Of a stretch of 64,000 nucleotides of DNA, positions 24,875 to 34,642 are shown piece after piece. This DNA comes from Chthoniobacteraceae bacterium (GTDB taxonomy: Bacteria > Verrucomicrobiota > Verrucomicrobiia > Chthoniobacterales > Chthoniobacteraceae), in contig CANFTB010000010.1 of NCBI GenBank assembly GCA_947449735.1, forward strand, positions 36,259 to 100,258. The letters are read 5' to 3'. A model generated the notes under the pieces. That model saw nothing but the letters and a program-made list of their open reading frames with translations, ran no database searches and had not been told where the DNA came from. Each line of letters opens with the position of its first letter. The first letter of the stretch is position 1. The position numbers were made by a program, and so were the translations under genes.

Positions 24875-27800
24875 ATGTGGAGGCACCTCAGTCTCCTGTT
24901 GTGCGTCATTCTCCACCTGAGCGCAGCGTTGCCCTCTGCCAGTGCCGCGCAACCCGATGTCCGCATCCATGCGGGCGGCCCGCAGGTTGTCGACGCCGCG
25001 GGCAAGATCTGGCAGGCGGATCAGCTTTACTCAGGCGGCTTTACCTACGCCAGCCCGAACACCGTGATCGGCACGCCCTCCCCGGCCCTCTATCAAACGG
25101 AGCGCGCAGGCGCTTTTGCCTACCACATCCCGCTCGAAACAGGCTCGTACCGCGTCACACTGCACTTCGCAGAAATCTACTTTAAAAAGCCAGGAAACCG
25201 CGTTTTCAGCGTGCTCGCAGAGGGCGCCCAGGCCGTTCCTCCGCTCGATCTCGCCGCTGTAGCTGGTCCGGACACCGCGCTCCAAAAAAGCTTCACGCTC
25301 GAAGTCAGTGACGGAACCCTCGACCTTGATTTTCTTCCGCTCACCGAAAATGCCAAGCTGTCCGCCCTGGAAGTCGTCCAGCTCACAGCGGGAACGGCCC
25401 CAGTGATCAAGGTCAGCACCAAGGACCTCAGCGCCGGCCCGAACCCGATGCAGGCGACTCTCACGGCGGCGATTTCCGGTCTGCCTGAGCCTCCAACCGA
25501 GAGTCCCTCATTGCTTTGGAAACAAACCGATGGACCCGCACCTGCCTCCATCGAAACGCCCGCGGCCGCCTCCTCCAGCGTTCGGTTCCAAACTCCGGGA
25601 CTTTACACTTTCGCCTTCACCGCAACACTCGGGGCGACAAGCGCCACCGCTACCTCGAGGGTGCTGGTCTATGGAAACACAACAGGTCAGGAGCCCGTGC
25701 GCATCCATGCGGGAGGGAGCTCTTACACAGATACAGCCGGCTCCAAATGGATGGCCGACACCTTTTTCAAGGGAGGCGCGACCTTCGCCGTCAACGGCCT
25801 CATCCAAGGCACTCCTGACCCCGCTCTCTACCAAACGGAGCGTTACGGAACCTTTGGATATCACGTCCCGCTCCAAAACGGCCTCTATTGCGTCCGCGTT
25901 CACCTGGCGGAAATTTGGTTCAAAACACCTGGCTCCCGCGTGTTCAACATCTCAGCCGAGGCACAACCCTTTGCCTCGTCGCTCGATGTCTTCCAAAGCG
26001 CCGGCTACATGAACGCCACCGTCCTATCCCGGGTCCTTCCGGTAACCGACGGAGCGCTGGACCTCGAGTTCACCGCCTCCAAGGATTCAGCGAAACTCTC
26101 CGCGCTTGAAATTCTGCCGGTAGCCCTCGCCTCACCGCCGCTCAGCGTGGACGTGGGCCCAGACAGGACGCTCCAACTCCCTCTCGACACCCTGGAGGTT
26201 CAGGCGGCCCTGCCCACGGCTGCGCAGCTTGCGCAGGATGCCTCCTGCCTCTGGAGCCAGACAGCCGGCCCCCACGAAGCAGAAATCCTCACCCCCGCCG
26301 GATTCCTGTCCCAAATCCACTTTCACGAACCCGGTCTCTACACGTTCAAGGCCACCGTCAGGAGCGGAGATTCCGCAGGTTCCGCCAGTGTTTCAATCAA
26401 GGTATTGCCTGCCGCTGACGCGCCGGGCACCGTGCGTATCCACTGCGGAGGCCCGGCGTACACCGACGCTTTCAACCGGATCTGGGCCGCGGACTCCTTC
26501 TTCGCGGGCGGCTCCACCTACAGCTCCACAGGAACCATCGCTGACACCTCCGATCCCGGGCTTTATCTGACGGAGCGCTACGGCCCTCAGTTCTCCTACA
26601 AGATCCCAGTCGCAAACGGGGACTACACCGTCCGCCTGCATTTTGCCGAGATTTACTGGCAGCAGCCCAAAAAGCGCATCTTCTCAGCAGATGTAGAAGG
26701 CATCCAGATGCTCTCAAACTTTGATCCCTGCGCGGTCGCGGGACCAGGAACGGCGCTCGTGCGCGAAATGCAGACTAACGTTTCGGACGGACTCTTGAAC
26801 ATCGGATTCCAAGCGCAGCTCGACTGGGCAAAAGTCTCTGCCATCGAGGTCCTGCCGCTGATCAAAGCGGATCACTTTCTGCACGTCGTCATACGGGCCC
26901 CCGAATTCGTCGTCGACTACGCAGCAGCTGGATCCGCGTCGGTTTCACTTTCAGGGTCGGCCTCACACACCCATGAGTTTGGACGCTCCCTAGCGCGCTA
27001 CGAATGGAGGGAGGGACCGAATATCATCTCAACAGACCCCGATTTCACCCTCCAGGCTCCGGTGGGAAAGCACACCTACTTCCTCACTATTTTCGACAAC
27101 AACTCGCCGCCATCTTCACTCTCAAACAGCGTCACTATTGAGGTGGCACCTGCCTCCGCCGTCCGGGGCGTGACCGCCTCCTACTTCGTAAACTCCGGCA
27201 CAATCACCACAGCGGACCCGCCGGCTTTTTTAGAGGTCTTGAACGGCTTCAAACTCGAGCGCGTGGGATCCGCGATCCAGGGGTCCGCACTCCCGGCCGC
27301 CACGGTCCGCCTGCAGGGAGTTTGGACGATTTCACAGGCGGGAACATACACTCCCGCCTCAAGCTCCGGAATTCAGTCCGCCGTGATGATCGACGGCAAA
27401 CCCTGGACCGGCCCCATCAATCTGGCTGCTGGACCGCACACAGTGCTCTGGCAGGTGAGCGTCTCCCAGAATTCTACGCTCCCGGCGGAGCTCTCCTGGA
27501 TGCGTTCAGACGGAGCGGCAGGCGCATTCGCGCCATTGACGCATAACGAGACCGCCATGGCTCCGCAGATCAACAAAATGCCTTTGTCCGGACCGGCTGG
27601 GGGCGGTGATTTGGTCGAAATTCAGGGACTGGGATTCTTCCCGGTAGGAACCGTCAGCGTACTCTGGGGCACCAAACGGATCTCGGGAGAAATTCTGGAG
27701 TCGGATCCATTCCGCCTTTTACTGGTAACGCCCCCGGGCACTGGCTCTGTGCCGGTACGCGTCCAGACGCAACAGGGCGTCAGCAACACTCTGACCTACC

Positions 27801-30136
27801 GGTACGTGGAAGGTACCGCTCCGGTGCAGTTCCAGACGAAAACCATCACTCCTTTAGACTCGGCCACCCAAGCGGCATGGGGGCCGGACGGCCGCCTGTA
27901 CATCGCCACGCTTTCTGGAACGGTGACGGCTCTGGAATTGGACGACCAGTACAACGTCCTCAGCAAACAAGTCATACCCGCCGTTCAAAACCTTTCAAAT
28001 AACAACATTCTCGGCATCGGATTCAGCCCCTGGGAACCAGCCTCCACGTTCCGAATCTACATCGGCCATGCCAAGCTTTACATCAACGGGGGATTGGTTG
28101 GAGTCCGGCCCGCGCCCTATATAGGCCAGATCAGCGCCTTGCAGGGGCCGCTATTTGCACCCGTACCCCTCATCACGGGCCTGCCCAGCAGCAACCACGA
28201 CCACGGGGTAAACGGGATCTCTTTTGACAACCGGGGGCAGCTCTACGTCCCAATCGGCGGCAACACCAACGCTGGAGTCCCCAACCCCAACGTCGGGGGA
28301 TTTGACGAGTCTCCGTTGTCGGAAACCATTCTTGTCGCCGCGCTACGAGATCCCGCCTTCGCAGGCTCCTTCTCCTACACGGATTCCCGCACAGGTCTGC
28401 CCTCTCCCGACCAAAACGACGGAAAATACGCAAACCTGCTAGGAGGAACCGGCGTGCGGGTCTTCGCCAGCGGATTTCGAAACGCCTTTGACCTAGTGTG
28501 GGGCACCAGTGGTTTTCTTTATGCAACCGACAACGGACCCAATGTGGGTTTTGGCAAAGCTTCTCTCAGCGCCGATGCAGACACAGGTGACCCGACCGCC
28601 ATGGATAAAGTCCTCCTCGTTGGCAAAAACCACTACCACGGCCATGCCAACCGAAACCGCGGCCGGTTCGAGCTCCGCGAAAACCGTTATTACTACCCCT
28701 GGGACGTTGCCAACCCGGAGCTCTACACACAGCCGCTGATCGAACTGCCCTCTTCAAAGGACGGAATCGATGAATACAGGGCAAACACCTTCGGAGGATC
28801 CCTGAGAGGATCCCTCCTCGTCCAAGAATGGAACGGCTTCCTGAGCGCCCTCAAACTCTCAGCGGACGGGCGTTCAGTGGAATCCTTTTCGGAACGCGTC
28901 TGGGGCACCCAACGGGGCCTGGACGTGGTTTGCGGGCCGGGCGGAGCCATCGTCGTCGTCGACTACTCCGGCGGCCAGGTCAATGTCTCCCTGCCCGAGG
29001 ACAAAGACGTCTCCGCGATGACGGCCTACGACGTCTTCCCGTGGAGAGCCCCGGCATCCGGAGTCTTCCAGTTTGTGATAGGAGGCAAGGGTTTTGGAAC
29101 CCTTTCAGACACCACAGTGCGGTTCGGCGCCCTAAAGGCGGAACTGACCTCGGTCACTCCCAGGCGCATCAAAGGGGTCATTCCAACCTGCGTCGCTCCT
29201 ACGGCCGGGTTCCTGCCGCTTCAGGTTCAGTCTGCAGGAACCACCTCGGTCCTTCCGTATGCATTCCGCTACCTGCTGGAGCCCGGTCAGGGATCGGGCA
29301 TCTGGAGGGAGGAATCCCAGATTCCAAGCGCCCCCGGCAGGGCAACCGCGGCGGAGTGCGGCGGACTCGTATATGTCCTCTCCGAGGACTCGACAAACTT
29401 CCAGGCATTCGACACGGCCCTTGGAGACTGGTTTTCGAACCTGCCCCCTCCGCCCACTCCGGTGGAGAGCCCCTCACTAGTCTGCGTCGGACAAAAGCTC
29501 GTCCTCCTCGGTTCCTCCGGAGGTGACGCCCCTTGGGTGGTACAAACTTATACCCCCTTTACCCGCACCTGGTCTCGAGGCAGCAACGCCCCAGTGGGCA
29601 GCTCGGGGCCGGCGGTTGCGGCCTTTGGCTGCAGAGTCTACGCGTGTGGAGGCCTGGTGGCAGGAAGCCCGGGCACAGTCGCCGCCTGCTACGACGCTGA
29701 GAAGAACCAGTGGAGCGCCCTGCCCCAGCTCCCAGTCGGATGTTCCGAAGCGGCCGCCACCGTTTCAGACGGAAAGCTTCGGATCTTTGGAGGAGAACCT
29801 CTGCCGGGGCCGCTGACGGTGCAGGCCTTCGACCTCAAAGCCGGCGTCTGGACACTCGAATCCCCCTCCCCTGGAGAAAACCTCCCAAACCGCCTAGGAG
29901 CGACGGCAGTCACATTCGCCGGCGAATGTTACCTGCTCGGGGGCCGCTTGCCCACGGGCGAGGCCCTCTCCCGAGCCGACGCCTACCTTCCCTCGGCACA
30001 AAAATGGCGCAAAGAATCCCCGCTGCCAGAAGCTGCGTGGGGAGTCGCAGCCGTCAGTGGCGAGCAGGAGATATTTACCGCGGGAGGGCGTACTCAAACA
30101 GGGCAGCTCAGAGGTGCGCGTCAACTTATCCGGTGA
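24875..30136 (+). CDS. Giant secreted malectin / PA14 / TIG / propeller / Kelch protein
   Basis: A 1753-residue protein starting at ATG 24875, where a signal peptide begins (MWRHLSLLLCVILHLSAALP). Three malectin-like carbohydrate-binding domains occur at about 29-165, 275-415 and 520-660, each opening with VRIHAGG or VRIHCGG and containing an ALYQTER or GLYLTER motif; PKD-like spacers separate them. A PA14-like segment (about 765-880) and a TIG/IPT domain (about 890-980) follow. A glucose/sorbosone-dehydrogenase-like propeller spans about 983-1380 (WGPDGRLYIATLSG, SSNHDHGVNGISFDNRG). A second TIG domain (about 1395-1470) and a Kelch-type repeat region (about 1475-1753) complete it. It probably binds or processes extracellular polysaccharide. 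No C-terminal sorting signal was recognised. Confidence 0.88.
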   Translation: MWRHLSLLLCVILHLSAALPSASAAQPDVRIHAGGPQVVDAAGKIWQADQLYSGGFTYASPNTVIGTPSPALYQTERAGAFAYHIPLETGSYRVTLHFAEIYFKKPGNRVFSVLAEGAQAVPPLDLAAVAGPDTALQKSFTLEVSDGTLDLDFLPLTENAKLSALEVVQLTAGTAPVIKVSTKDLSAGPNPMQATLTAAISGLPEPPTESPSLLWKQTDGPAPASIETPAAASSSVRFQTPGLYTFAFTATLGATSATATSRVLVYGNTTGQEPVRIHAGGSSYTDTAGSKWMADTFFKGGATFAVNGLIQGTPDPALYQTERYGTFGYHVPLQNGLYCVRVHLAEIWFKTPGSRVFNISAEAQPFASSLDVFQSAGYMNATVLSRVLPVTDGALDLEFTASKDSAKLSALEILPVALASPPLSVDVGPDRTLQLPLDTLEVQAALPTAAQLAQDASCLWSQTAGPHEAEILTPAGFLSQIHFHEPGLYTFKATVRSGDSAGSASVSIKVLPAADAPGTVRIHCGGPAYTDAFNRIWAADSFFAGGSTYSSTGTIADTSDPGLYLTERYGPQFSYKIPVANGDYTVRLHFAEIYWQQPKKRIFSADVEGIQMLSNFDPCAVAGPGTALVREMQTNVSDGLLNIGFQAQLDWAKVSAIEVLPLIKADHFLHVVIRAPEFVVDYAAAGSASVSLSGSASHTHEFGRSLARYEWREGPNIISTDPDFTLQAPVGKHTYFLTIFDNNSPPSSLSNSVTIEVAPASAVRGVTASYFVNSGTITTADPPAFLEVLNGFKLERVGSAIQGSALPAATVRLQGVWTISQAGTYTPASSSGIQSAVMIDGKPWTGPINLAAGPHTVLWQVSVSQNSTLPAELSWMRSDGAAGAFAPLTHNETAMAPQINKMPLSGPAGGGDLVEIQGLGFFPVGTVSVLWGTKRISGEILESDPFRLLLVTPPGTGSVPVRVQTQQGVSNTLTYRYVEGTAPVQFQTKTITPLDSATQAAWGPDGRLYIATLSGTVTALELDDQYNVLSKQVIPAVQNLSNNNILGIGFSPWEPASTFRIYIGHAKLYINGGLVGVRPAPYIGQISALQGPLFAPVPLITGLPSSNHDHGVNGISFDNRGQLYVPIGGNTNAGVPNPNVGGFDESPLSETILVAALRDPAFAGSFSYTDSRTGLPSPDQNDGKYANLLGGTGVRVFASGFRNAFDLVWGTSGFLYATDNGPNVGFGKASLSADADTGDPTAMDKVLLVGKNHYHGHANRNRGRFELRENRYYYPWDVANPELYTQPLIELPSSKDGIDEYRANTFGGSLRGSLLVQEWNGFLSALKLSADGRSVESFSERVWGTQRGLDVVCGPGGAIVVVDYSGGQVNVSLPEDKDVSAMTAYDVFPWRAPASGVFQFVIGGKGFGTLSDTTVRFGALKAELTSVTPRRIKGVIPTCVAPTAGFLPLQVQSAGTTSVLPYAFRYLLEPGQGSGIWREESQIPSAPGRATAAECGGLVYVLSEDSTNFQAFDTALGDWFSNLPPPPTPVESPSLVCVGQKLVLLGSSGGDAPWVVQTYTPFTRTWSRGSNAPVGSSGPAVAAFGCRVYACGGLVAGSPGTVAACYDAEKNQWSALPQLPVGCSEAAATVSDGKLRIFGGEPLPGPLTVQAFDLKAGVWTLESPSPGENLPNRLGATAVTFAGECYLLGGRLPTGEALSRADAYLPSAQKWRKESPLPEAAWGVAAVSGEQEIFTAGGRTQTGQLRGARQLIR

Positions 30137-30508
30137 GCACCCTCCAGCAAGAAGCAGCATCCGCCGGATTCATGTGGCCTTGAGTTCTACTTTTCCTTTG
30201 CAAGGAGTGTTCATGCAGGCGGCGAGCCGACGGCTGCATGTACTTTCGCTCAGGGCAAAAAAGCGGGCTCTAAGGACAAACAAAATCCTAGCGAAAAAAG
30301 GGTACACAGGACGGGACGTGCTTTGACTAGAGAAAAACAGGGCCCTGAGGCTGTGTTTTTGAACGATTTGGCGGTGCCGGCGTGATAAAGCACTCGCTCC
30401 TGACTTAGGCGTATCTATTCATTAGCGTTCTAAGTTCAAATTCCGAAAATTCCGTGCTGATCTTTTCGCCTGTGATTTATTCGGGTTAGGTGCTTTTTTT
30501 TGACCTCC
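30137..30508. other. Intergenic region with possible weak terminator
   Basis: About 370 bases without a supported gene between two plus-strand genes. An imperfect hairpin near 30334-30360 (AAAACAG ... CTGTGTTTTT) could terminate the giant malectin gene transcript. The downstream part is A+T-richer and should hold the promoter of the carboxypeptidase gene. Confidence 0.4.
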
Positions 30509-31438
30509 ATGCCCCGCTCCATTCTCCATCCCGTCCTTCTCCTGCTACTGGCGTTGCTGCCCGCCTCAAACGCGCTCGCGGCATCCTCGGATTCGCCGAA
30601 AGCCTCTTCTAAGGGGTCCTCAAAATCTTCCTCCGAAAAAAGCCCGCCGAAGGCCGTCGCCGCCAACAGCGACAGCTCCTCCAAGGGGCTCAAGGTTCAC
30701 GCCAAAGCCGCCATCCTCGTCGACGTGCAGTCCGGACGCGTCCTGCACAGCGTCAACGCGGACGAACCGCGTGCGGTCGCCAGCACCCAAAAGCTCATGA
30801 CCGCCCTGCTCGTTGCCGAAGGCGGCGGACTGGACAAAGCGGTCAAAATCGAGGCGAGCGACACCTGGGCGGAGCCTTCCAAACTGGACATCAAGGCAGG
30901 GGAGGTCTACCGCCGGGGTGACCTGCTCAGGATCCTGCTAATCAAAAGCATGAACGACGTTGCCCGGGCACTGGCCCGTGACAATGCAGGTAGCGTCGAG
31001 GCCTTCGCCAGAAAGATGAATGCCAAGGCCGCGCAGCTTGGGATGACGGACTCGAATTTCGTCAACCCGAACGGGCTCCCCGCCGAGGGCCAGCACTCCA
31101 CCGCCCGCGACATGGCCAAGCTTGCGGCGGCGGCCTACCGTTCCAAGGCCATCCGGGAAATCGTCTGCCAGAGGGAAATCAGCTGGCAGCACCCGAGCGG
31201 CAAGGTCAGCGAATTCCACAATACCAACCGGGTGCTCTCCAGCCTCAAGGCCTGCAACGGCATGAAGACCGGCTACACAGTGGCCGCGGGCTTTTGTCTG
31301 GTGTCCAGCGCCTCCAACGGAGGCAAAGACGTGATCTCCGTGGTGCTCGGAGACACCAAGGAGTTTGTCTGGAGCGACTCCCAAAAGCTCTTGAGCTGGG
31401 GCCTGGGCATTGAACCTCAAACGGCCCGCAATCCCTGA
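30509..31438 (+). CDS. D-alanyl-D-alanine carboxypeptidase (PBP5/6, S11 family)
   Basis: A 309-residue protein; ATG 30509 chosen over TTG 30500. A signal peptide (to about ASNALA) is followed by a Ser/Lys-rich linker of about 35 residues. The peptidase S11 domain has all three catalytic motifs: STQK (Ser92, Lys95), SMN (147-149) and KTG (253-255). The enzyme removes the terminal D-Ala from peptidoglycan side chains in the periplasm. The usual C-terminal beta domain and amphipathic membrane anchor of PBP5/6 are absent, so it resembles the short single-domain forms. The bioF gene starts 14 bases after the stop. Confidence 0.93.
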   Translation: MPRSILHPVLLLLLALLPASNALAASSDSPKASSKGSSKSSSEKSPPKAVAANSDSSSKGLKVHAKAAILVDVQSGRVLHSVNADEPRAVASTQKLMTALLVAEGGGLDKAVKIEASDTWAEPSKLDIKAGEVYRRGDLLRILLIKSMNDVARALARDNAGSVEAFARKMNAKAAQLGMTDSNFVNPNGLPAEGQHSTARDMAKLAAAAYRSKAIREIVCQREISWQHPSGKVSEFHNTNRVLSSLKACNGMKTGYTVAAGFCLVSSASNGGKDVISVVLGDTKEFVWSDSQKLLSWGLGIEPQTARNP

Positions 31439-31452
31439 ACCGTTCCGGTTCC

Positions 31453-32595
31453 ATGGAAGCCGTCCTCTCAGCGAGCCTGGCTACGCTGGAAACGGAGGAT
31501 CTCAGGCGCAGGCTGCGCTCCGGCGGCCCGCAATCCCCGGCCGATGACGGGCTACTCAACTTTGCCTCCAACGATTACCTTGGGCTCGCCACCGAGCCAT
31601 TTTTGATTGAGGCCGCTACTGAGGCGCTTGCCCGCCATGGAACGGGAAGTGGAGCCTCCCGCTTGGTCAGCGGCAACCTAGCCCCCCACGAGGACCTCGA
31701 AAACGCGCTGGCTCAATGGAAACACACAGAGGCCGCGCTCGCGTTTTCAAGCGGCTACGCCACCGCTCTGGGCACCATTCCCGCCCTGGTCGGCCCGGGC
31801 GACGTGGTCATTTTAGACAAGCTCTGCCACGCCTGCATCATCGACGGCGCGCGCCTCTCCGGAGCAATCCTACGGATTTTCCCCCACAACCAAGTGGACC
31901 GCTTGGAGAGCCATCTCCAGTGGGCGCGGGAGCGCCACCCGGAGGCTCGCATTCTCGTGGCCACGGAAAGCGTGTTCAGCATGGACGGGGACCTGGCCCC
32001 CTTGTTGGACATCGTGGAGCTGAAGGACCGCTTTGGAGCCTGGCTGCTTCTGGACGAAGCCCACGGCGCGGGCGTTTTCGGTGAGACGGGGGGCGGTCTC
32101 GCGGAAGCGCTGGGCGTTTCCTCCCGGGTGGAGGTGTCCATGGGAACCCTGAGCAAGGCTCTGGGCTGCTCCGGGGGGTACATTTGCGGTGCCCGCACCC
32201 TGATCGACTGGCTGCTCAACCGGGCGCGCAGCTTTGTATTTTCCACCGCTCCGCCTCCCGCAAACGCCGCCTGTGCGGCCGCCGCCGTCCGCTGGATGAC
32301 GACGCCCGAAGCGACTGCCCGAAGGGCGCGGCTCCAAGGCCATCTCGAACTTTTTCACAAACTGCGTCCTGAGGTCACCCGGCCCGAGAGCGCGATCATT
32401 CCGTGGATTTTGGGGTCAAGTGCCGCCGCCCTGTCGGCGAGTCGCGCGCTGCAGGATTCCGGCATGCTGGTCCCCGCCATCCGCTACCCCACGGTGCCAA
32501 AAGGACGGGCGCGGCTCCGGATCACGCTGAGCGCCGCCCACACTCCGAAGCAAATCACGCGCCTCGCGGACGCCCTCACCGCGCCGTGCGCCTAG
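31453..32595 (+). CDS. bioF: 8-amino-7-oxononanoate synthase
   Basis: A 380-residue fold-type I PLP enzyme of the alpha-oxoamine synthase family. Motifs include FASNDYLGLA, GTGSGASRLVSGNLAPHEDLE, the cofactor-contacting DEAHGAGVFG and the PLP lysine in GTLSKALGCSGGY (Lys235). BioF joins pimeloyl-ACP (or -CoA) with alanine in biotin synthesis. Kbl and serine palmitoyltransferase are related; the length and motifs fit BioF best. It follows the carboxypeptidase gene by 14 bases, probably in one transcript, and no other bio gene is in the window. Confidence 0.88.
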   Translation: MEAVLSASLATLETEDLRRRLRSGGPQSPADDGLLNFASNDYLGLATEPFLIEAATEALARHGTGSGASRLVSGNLAPHEDLENALAQWKHTEAALAFSSGYATALGTIPALVGPGDVVILDKLCHACIIDGARLSGAILRIFPHNQVDRLESHLQWARERHPEARILVATESVFSMDGDLAPLLDIVELKDRFGAWLLLDEAHGAGVFGETGGGLAEALGVSSRVEVSMGTLSKALGCSGGYICGARTLIDWLLNRARSFVFSTAPPPANAACAAAAVRWMTTPEATARRARLQGHLELFHKLRPEVTRPESAIIPWILGSSAAALSASRALQDSGMLVPAIRYPTVPKGRARLRITLSAAHTPKQITRLADALTAPCA

Positions 32596-32603
32596 AAAAG
32601 AGA

Positions 32604-32715
32604 TCTCACGCGGAGCCGCGGAGGGCGCGGAGAAAATTCTAAAAACGACTGAATCATAACCATTTCTATGGATCTCCGCGCCCCCGCGACTCCGCGTGAA
32701 CTTCCCTTTTCAGGG
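32604..32715. repeat. Dispersed inverted-repeat element, copy B
   Basis: Near-perfect arms of about 27 bases: TCACGCGGAGCCGCGGAGGG on the left, and a right arm ending GACTCCGCGTGA, separated by an A+T-rich centre of about 40 bases. Flank and centre match copy A at 4619-4725 in order and orientation. It lies just after bioF and could act as an mRNA 3' structure. Confidence 0.8.
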
Positions 32716-32831
32716 TAATTCCCTAATCCCGCGAGGCCTGTTTTTGAAACGGAGTCCGCCCTTTTTGCAGGCTGGACCGATTCCCTTCATTGCCTTTCCC
32801 CCAACCAGCAGGGATGCTCCCGAGTTGTTTT

Positions 32832-34592
32832 ATGCTTCAGAAAACCAAAGAGGACGTCATCGAGCTGCTGGAATCCATTGCGCGTCTGCTGGAGCTCAAG
32901 GGGGAGAATGTTTTCAAAGTCCGCGCCTACACCAATGCCGTGCGCACCTTGGAAACCTTCAGTGGAAACTTTGACGAACTGGTGGAGCAGCAGCGGCTCG
33001 GAGAAATCGGAGGCATCGGAGCGGCTCTGGAGGACAAAATCACCGAGTTTGCGACTACGGGCGCCCTGCCCTATTACGAAAACCTCAAAGCGGAGTTTCC
33101 CTCGACGCTCTTCGACCTGTTTGAACTACAGGGGCTGGGTCCGAAGAAAATCAAGGCGCTCTGGGAGGAACTGGGCATCACCACCGTCGAGTCGCTGGAA
33201 GCGGCCTGCAAAGAAGGAAAAGTCGCCTCATTGAAAGGCTTCGGGGCGAAAACCGCCTCCAATATTCTGACCAGTATCGAGGCGCGCAAACAGTACTCCG
33301 GTGCGTTCCGCTTCGGCGACATTGCCGCCGGCGCCGAACTCCTTTTGGAGGAAATCAAGGAACTCCCGGACGTCCTCCAGGCCTCCCTCGCCGGTTCCTA
33401 CCGGCGACGCAAGGAGATCGTCCACGACCTGGATTTTCTCGTTTCCACCCGCCATCCGGCAGTGGTTTCCGACTTCTTTGTCCAGCATGCCCTTGTGGAA
33501 ACCGTCCTCGCACACGGGGCCACGAAGTCCAGCGTGCGTTTGAAAAACGGCATCCAGGCGGACCTCCGGGTCGTCACCCCGGAACAATACCCGAGCGCCC
33601 TCAACTATTTCACGGGCTCCAAGGAACACAACATCGCCCTCCGCAGCAGGGCCCTCGCGCGCGGGTGGACCCTCAACGAATACCGACTCGGCCCGGACGA
33701 AAAAGCCAAGCAGACACCGGATCCCATCCCCCCCATTCACACGGAAGCCGACTTGTACCGGGCACTGGGCCTCGACTACATCGAGCCCGAACTCCGGGAG
33801 GATCGCGGGGAGATCGCCGCGGCCGCGGCGCACAAGCTGCCGCATTTGATCCAACTGGAAAACTTGCGAGGCACCTTCCACAATCACACCACCGCCAGTG
33901 ACGGCCGCAACTCCCTCGCCGAAATGGCGGAGGCCGCCATGGAGCTCGGCCTCGAGTACCTCGGCATCTCCGACCACTCAATTTCCTCGCCCCAGGCGCA
34001 CGGACTGGACGCCAAACGACTCCTCGCCCAGGTGGCCGAAATTCGCGAACTCAACAAGGAGCTCGGGCCGGACTTCCGTCTTTTTTCGGGAGTAGAATGC
34101 GACATCCTCAAGGACGGTTCATTGGATTACCCGGACGAGGTTCTTGCGGAGCTCGACTATGTCGTCGCTTCCGTCCATGCGTCTTTCACCCTCTCGCAGC
34201 CAGAGATGACGGCCCGCATCATCAAGGCGATCTCCAACCCTCACGTCACGATGCTCGGGCACCTCACCGGCAGACTCCTCCTCTCCCGAGACGCGTACGC
34301 CGTTGATATTCCCGCGATCATCGACGCCGCGGCCGACACCGGGACGATCATCGAGCTCAACTCCAACCCCCGCCGCATGGACATGGACTGGCGCTGGTGG
34401 CCGCTAGCCAAGGAAAAGGGCGTCCGCTGCTCCATCAATCCCGACGCCCACAGCGTCTCACACTTCCAGTTTTTGTGGAACGGGATCGGGGTTGCTAGAA
34501 AAGGATGGCTGACCGCCTCCGATGTGATAAACACCCTGCCGCTTGGCAAAATCGAAGCAGTCCTGGCCGCCAAACGCAAAAAATCCTGCTGA
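32832..34592 (+). CDS. polX: PolX-type DNA polymerase with PHP domain
   Basis: A 586-residue protein starting at ATG 32832 (MLQKTKEDVIELLESIARLL). Helix-hairpin-helix segments (GIGAALEDKI, GLGPKKIKALWEELGI, GFGAKTASNIL) precede the nucleotidyltransferase core GSYRRRKEIVHDLDFLV with two metal aspartates and a third in NGIQADLRVV. The C-terminal PHP domain is intact: FHNHTTASDG, GISDHS, GVECDI, VASVHASF and INPDAHS. Bacterial PolX fills gaps in base-excision repair and the PHP part adds 3'-5' exonuclease activity. Length is as usual. It lies downstream of inverted-repeat copy B and immediately before an oxidoreductase gene. Confidence 0.93.
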   Translation: MLQKTKEDVIELLESIARLLELKGENVFKVRAYTNAVRTLETFSGNFDELVEQQRLGEIGGIGAALEDKITEFATTGALPYYENLKAEFPSTLFDLFELQGLGPKKIKALWEELGITTVESLEAACKEGKVASLKGFGAKTASNILTSIEARKQYSGAFRFGDIAAGAELLLEEIKELPDVLQASLAGSYRRRKEIVHDLDFLVSTRHPAVVSDFFVQHALVETVLAHGATKSSVRLKNGIQADLRVVTPEQYPSALNYFTGSKEHNIALRSRALARGWTLNEYRLGPDEKAKQTPDPIPPIHTEADLYRALGLDYIEPELREDRGEIAAAAAHKLPHLIQLENLRGTFHNHTTASDGRNSLAEMAEAAMELGLEYLGISDHSISSPQAHGLDAKRLLAQVAEIRELNKELGPDFRLFSGVECDILKDGSLDYPDEVLAELDYVVASVHASFTLSQPEMTARIIKAISNPHVTMLGHLTGRLLLSRDAYAVDIPAIIDAAADTGTIIELNSNPRRMDMDWRWWPLAKEKGVRCSINPDAHSVSHFQFLWNGIGVARKGWLTASDVINTLPLGKIEAVLAAKRKKSC

Positions 34593-34642
34593 TCTCTTCC
34601 GATCACTCCACTGATCCCCTTCCCCACCTTGCCCGCACCCCT

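Noticed and set aside
24337..25005. 222-codon minus-strand open frame across the cruciform
   Set aside because: Arg/Pro/Cys-rich without any motif and overlapping both the inverted repeat and the malectin signal peptide.
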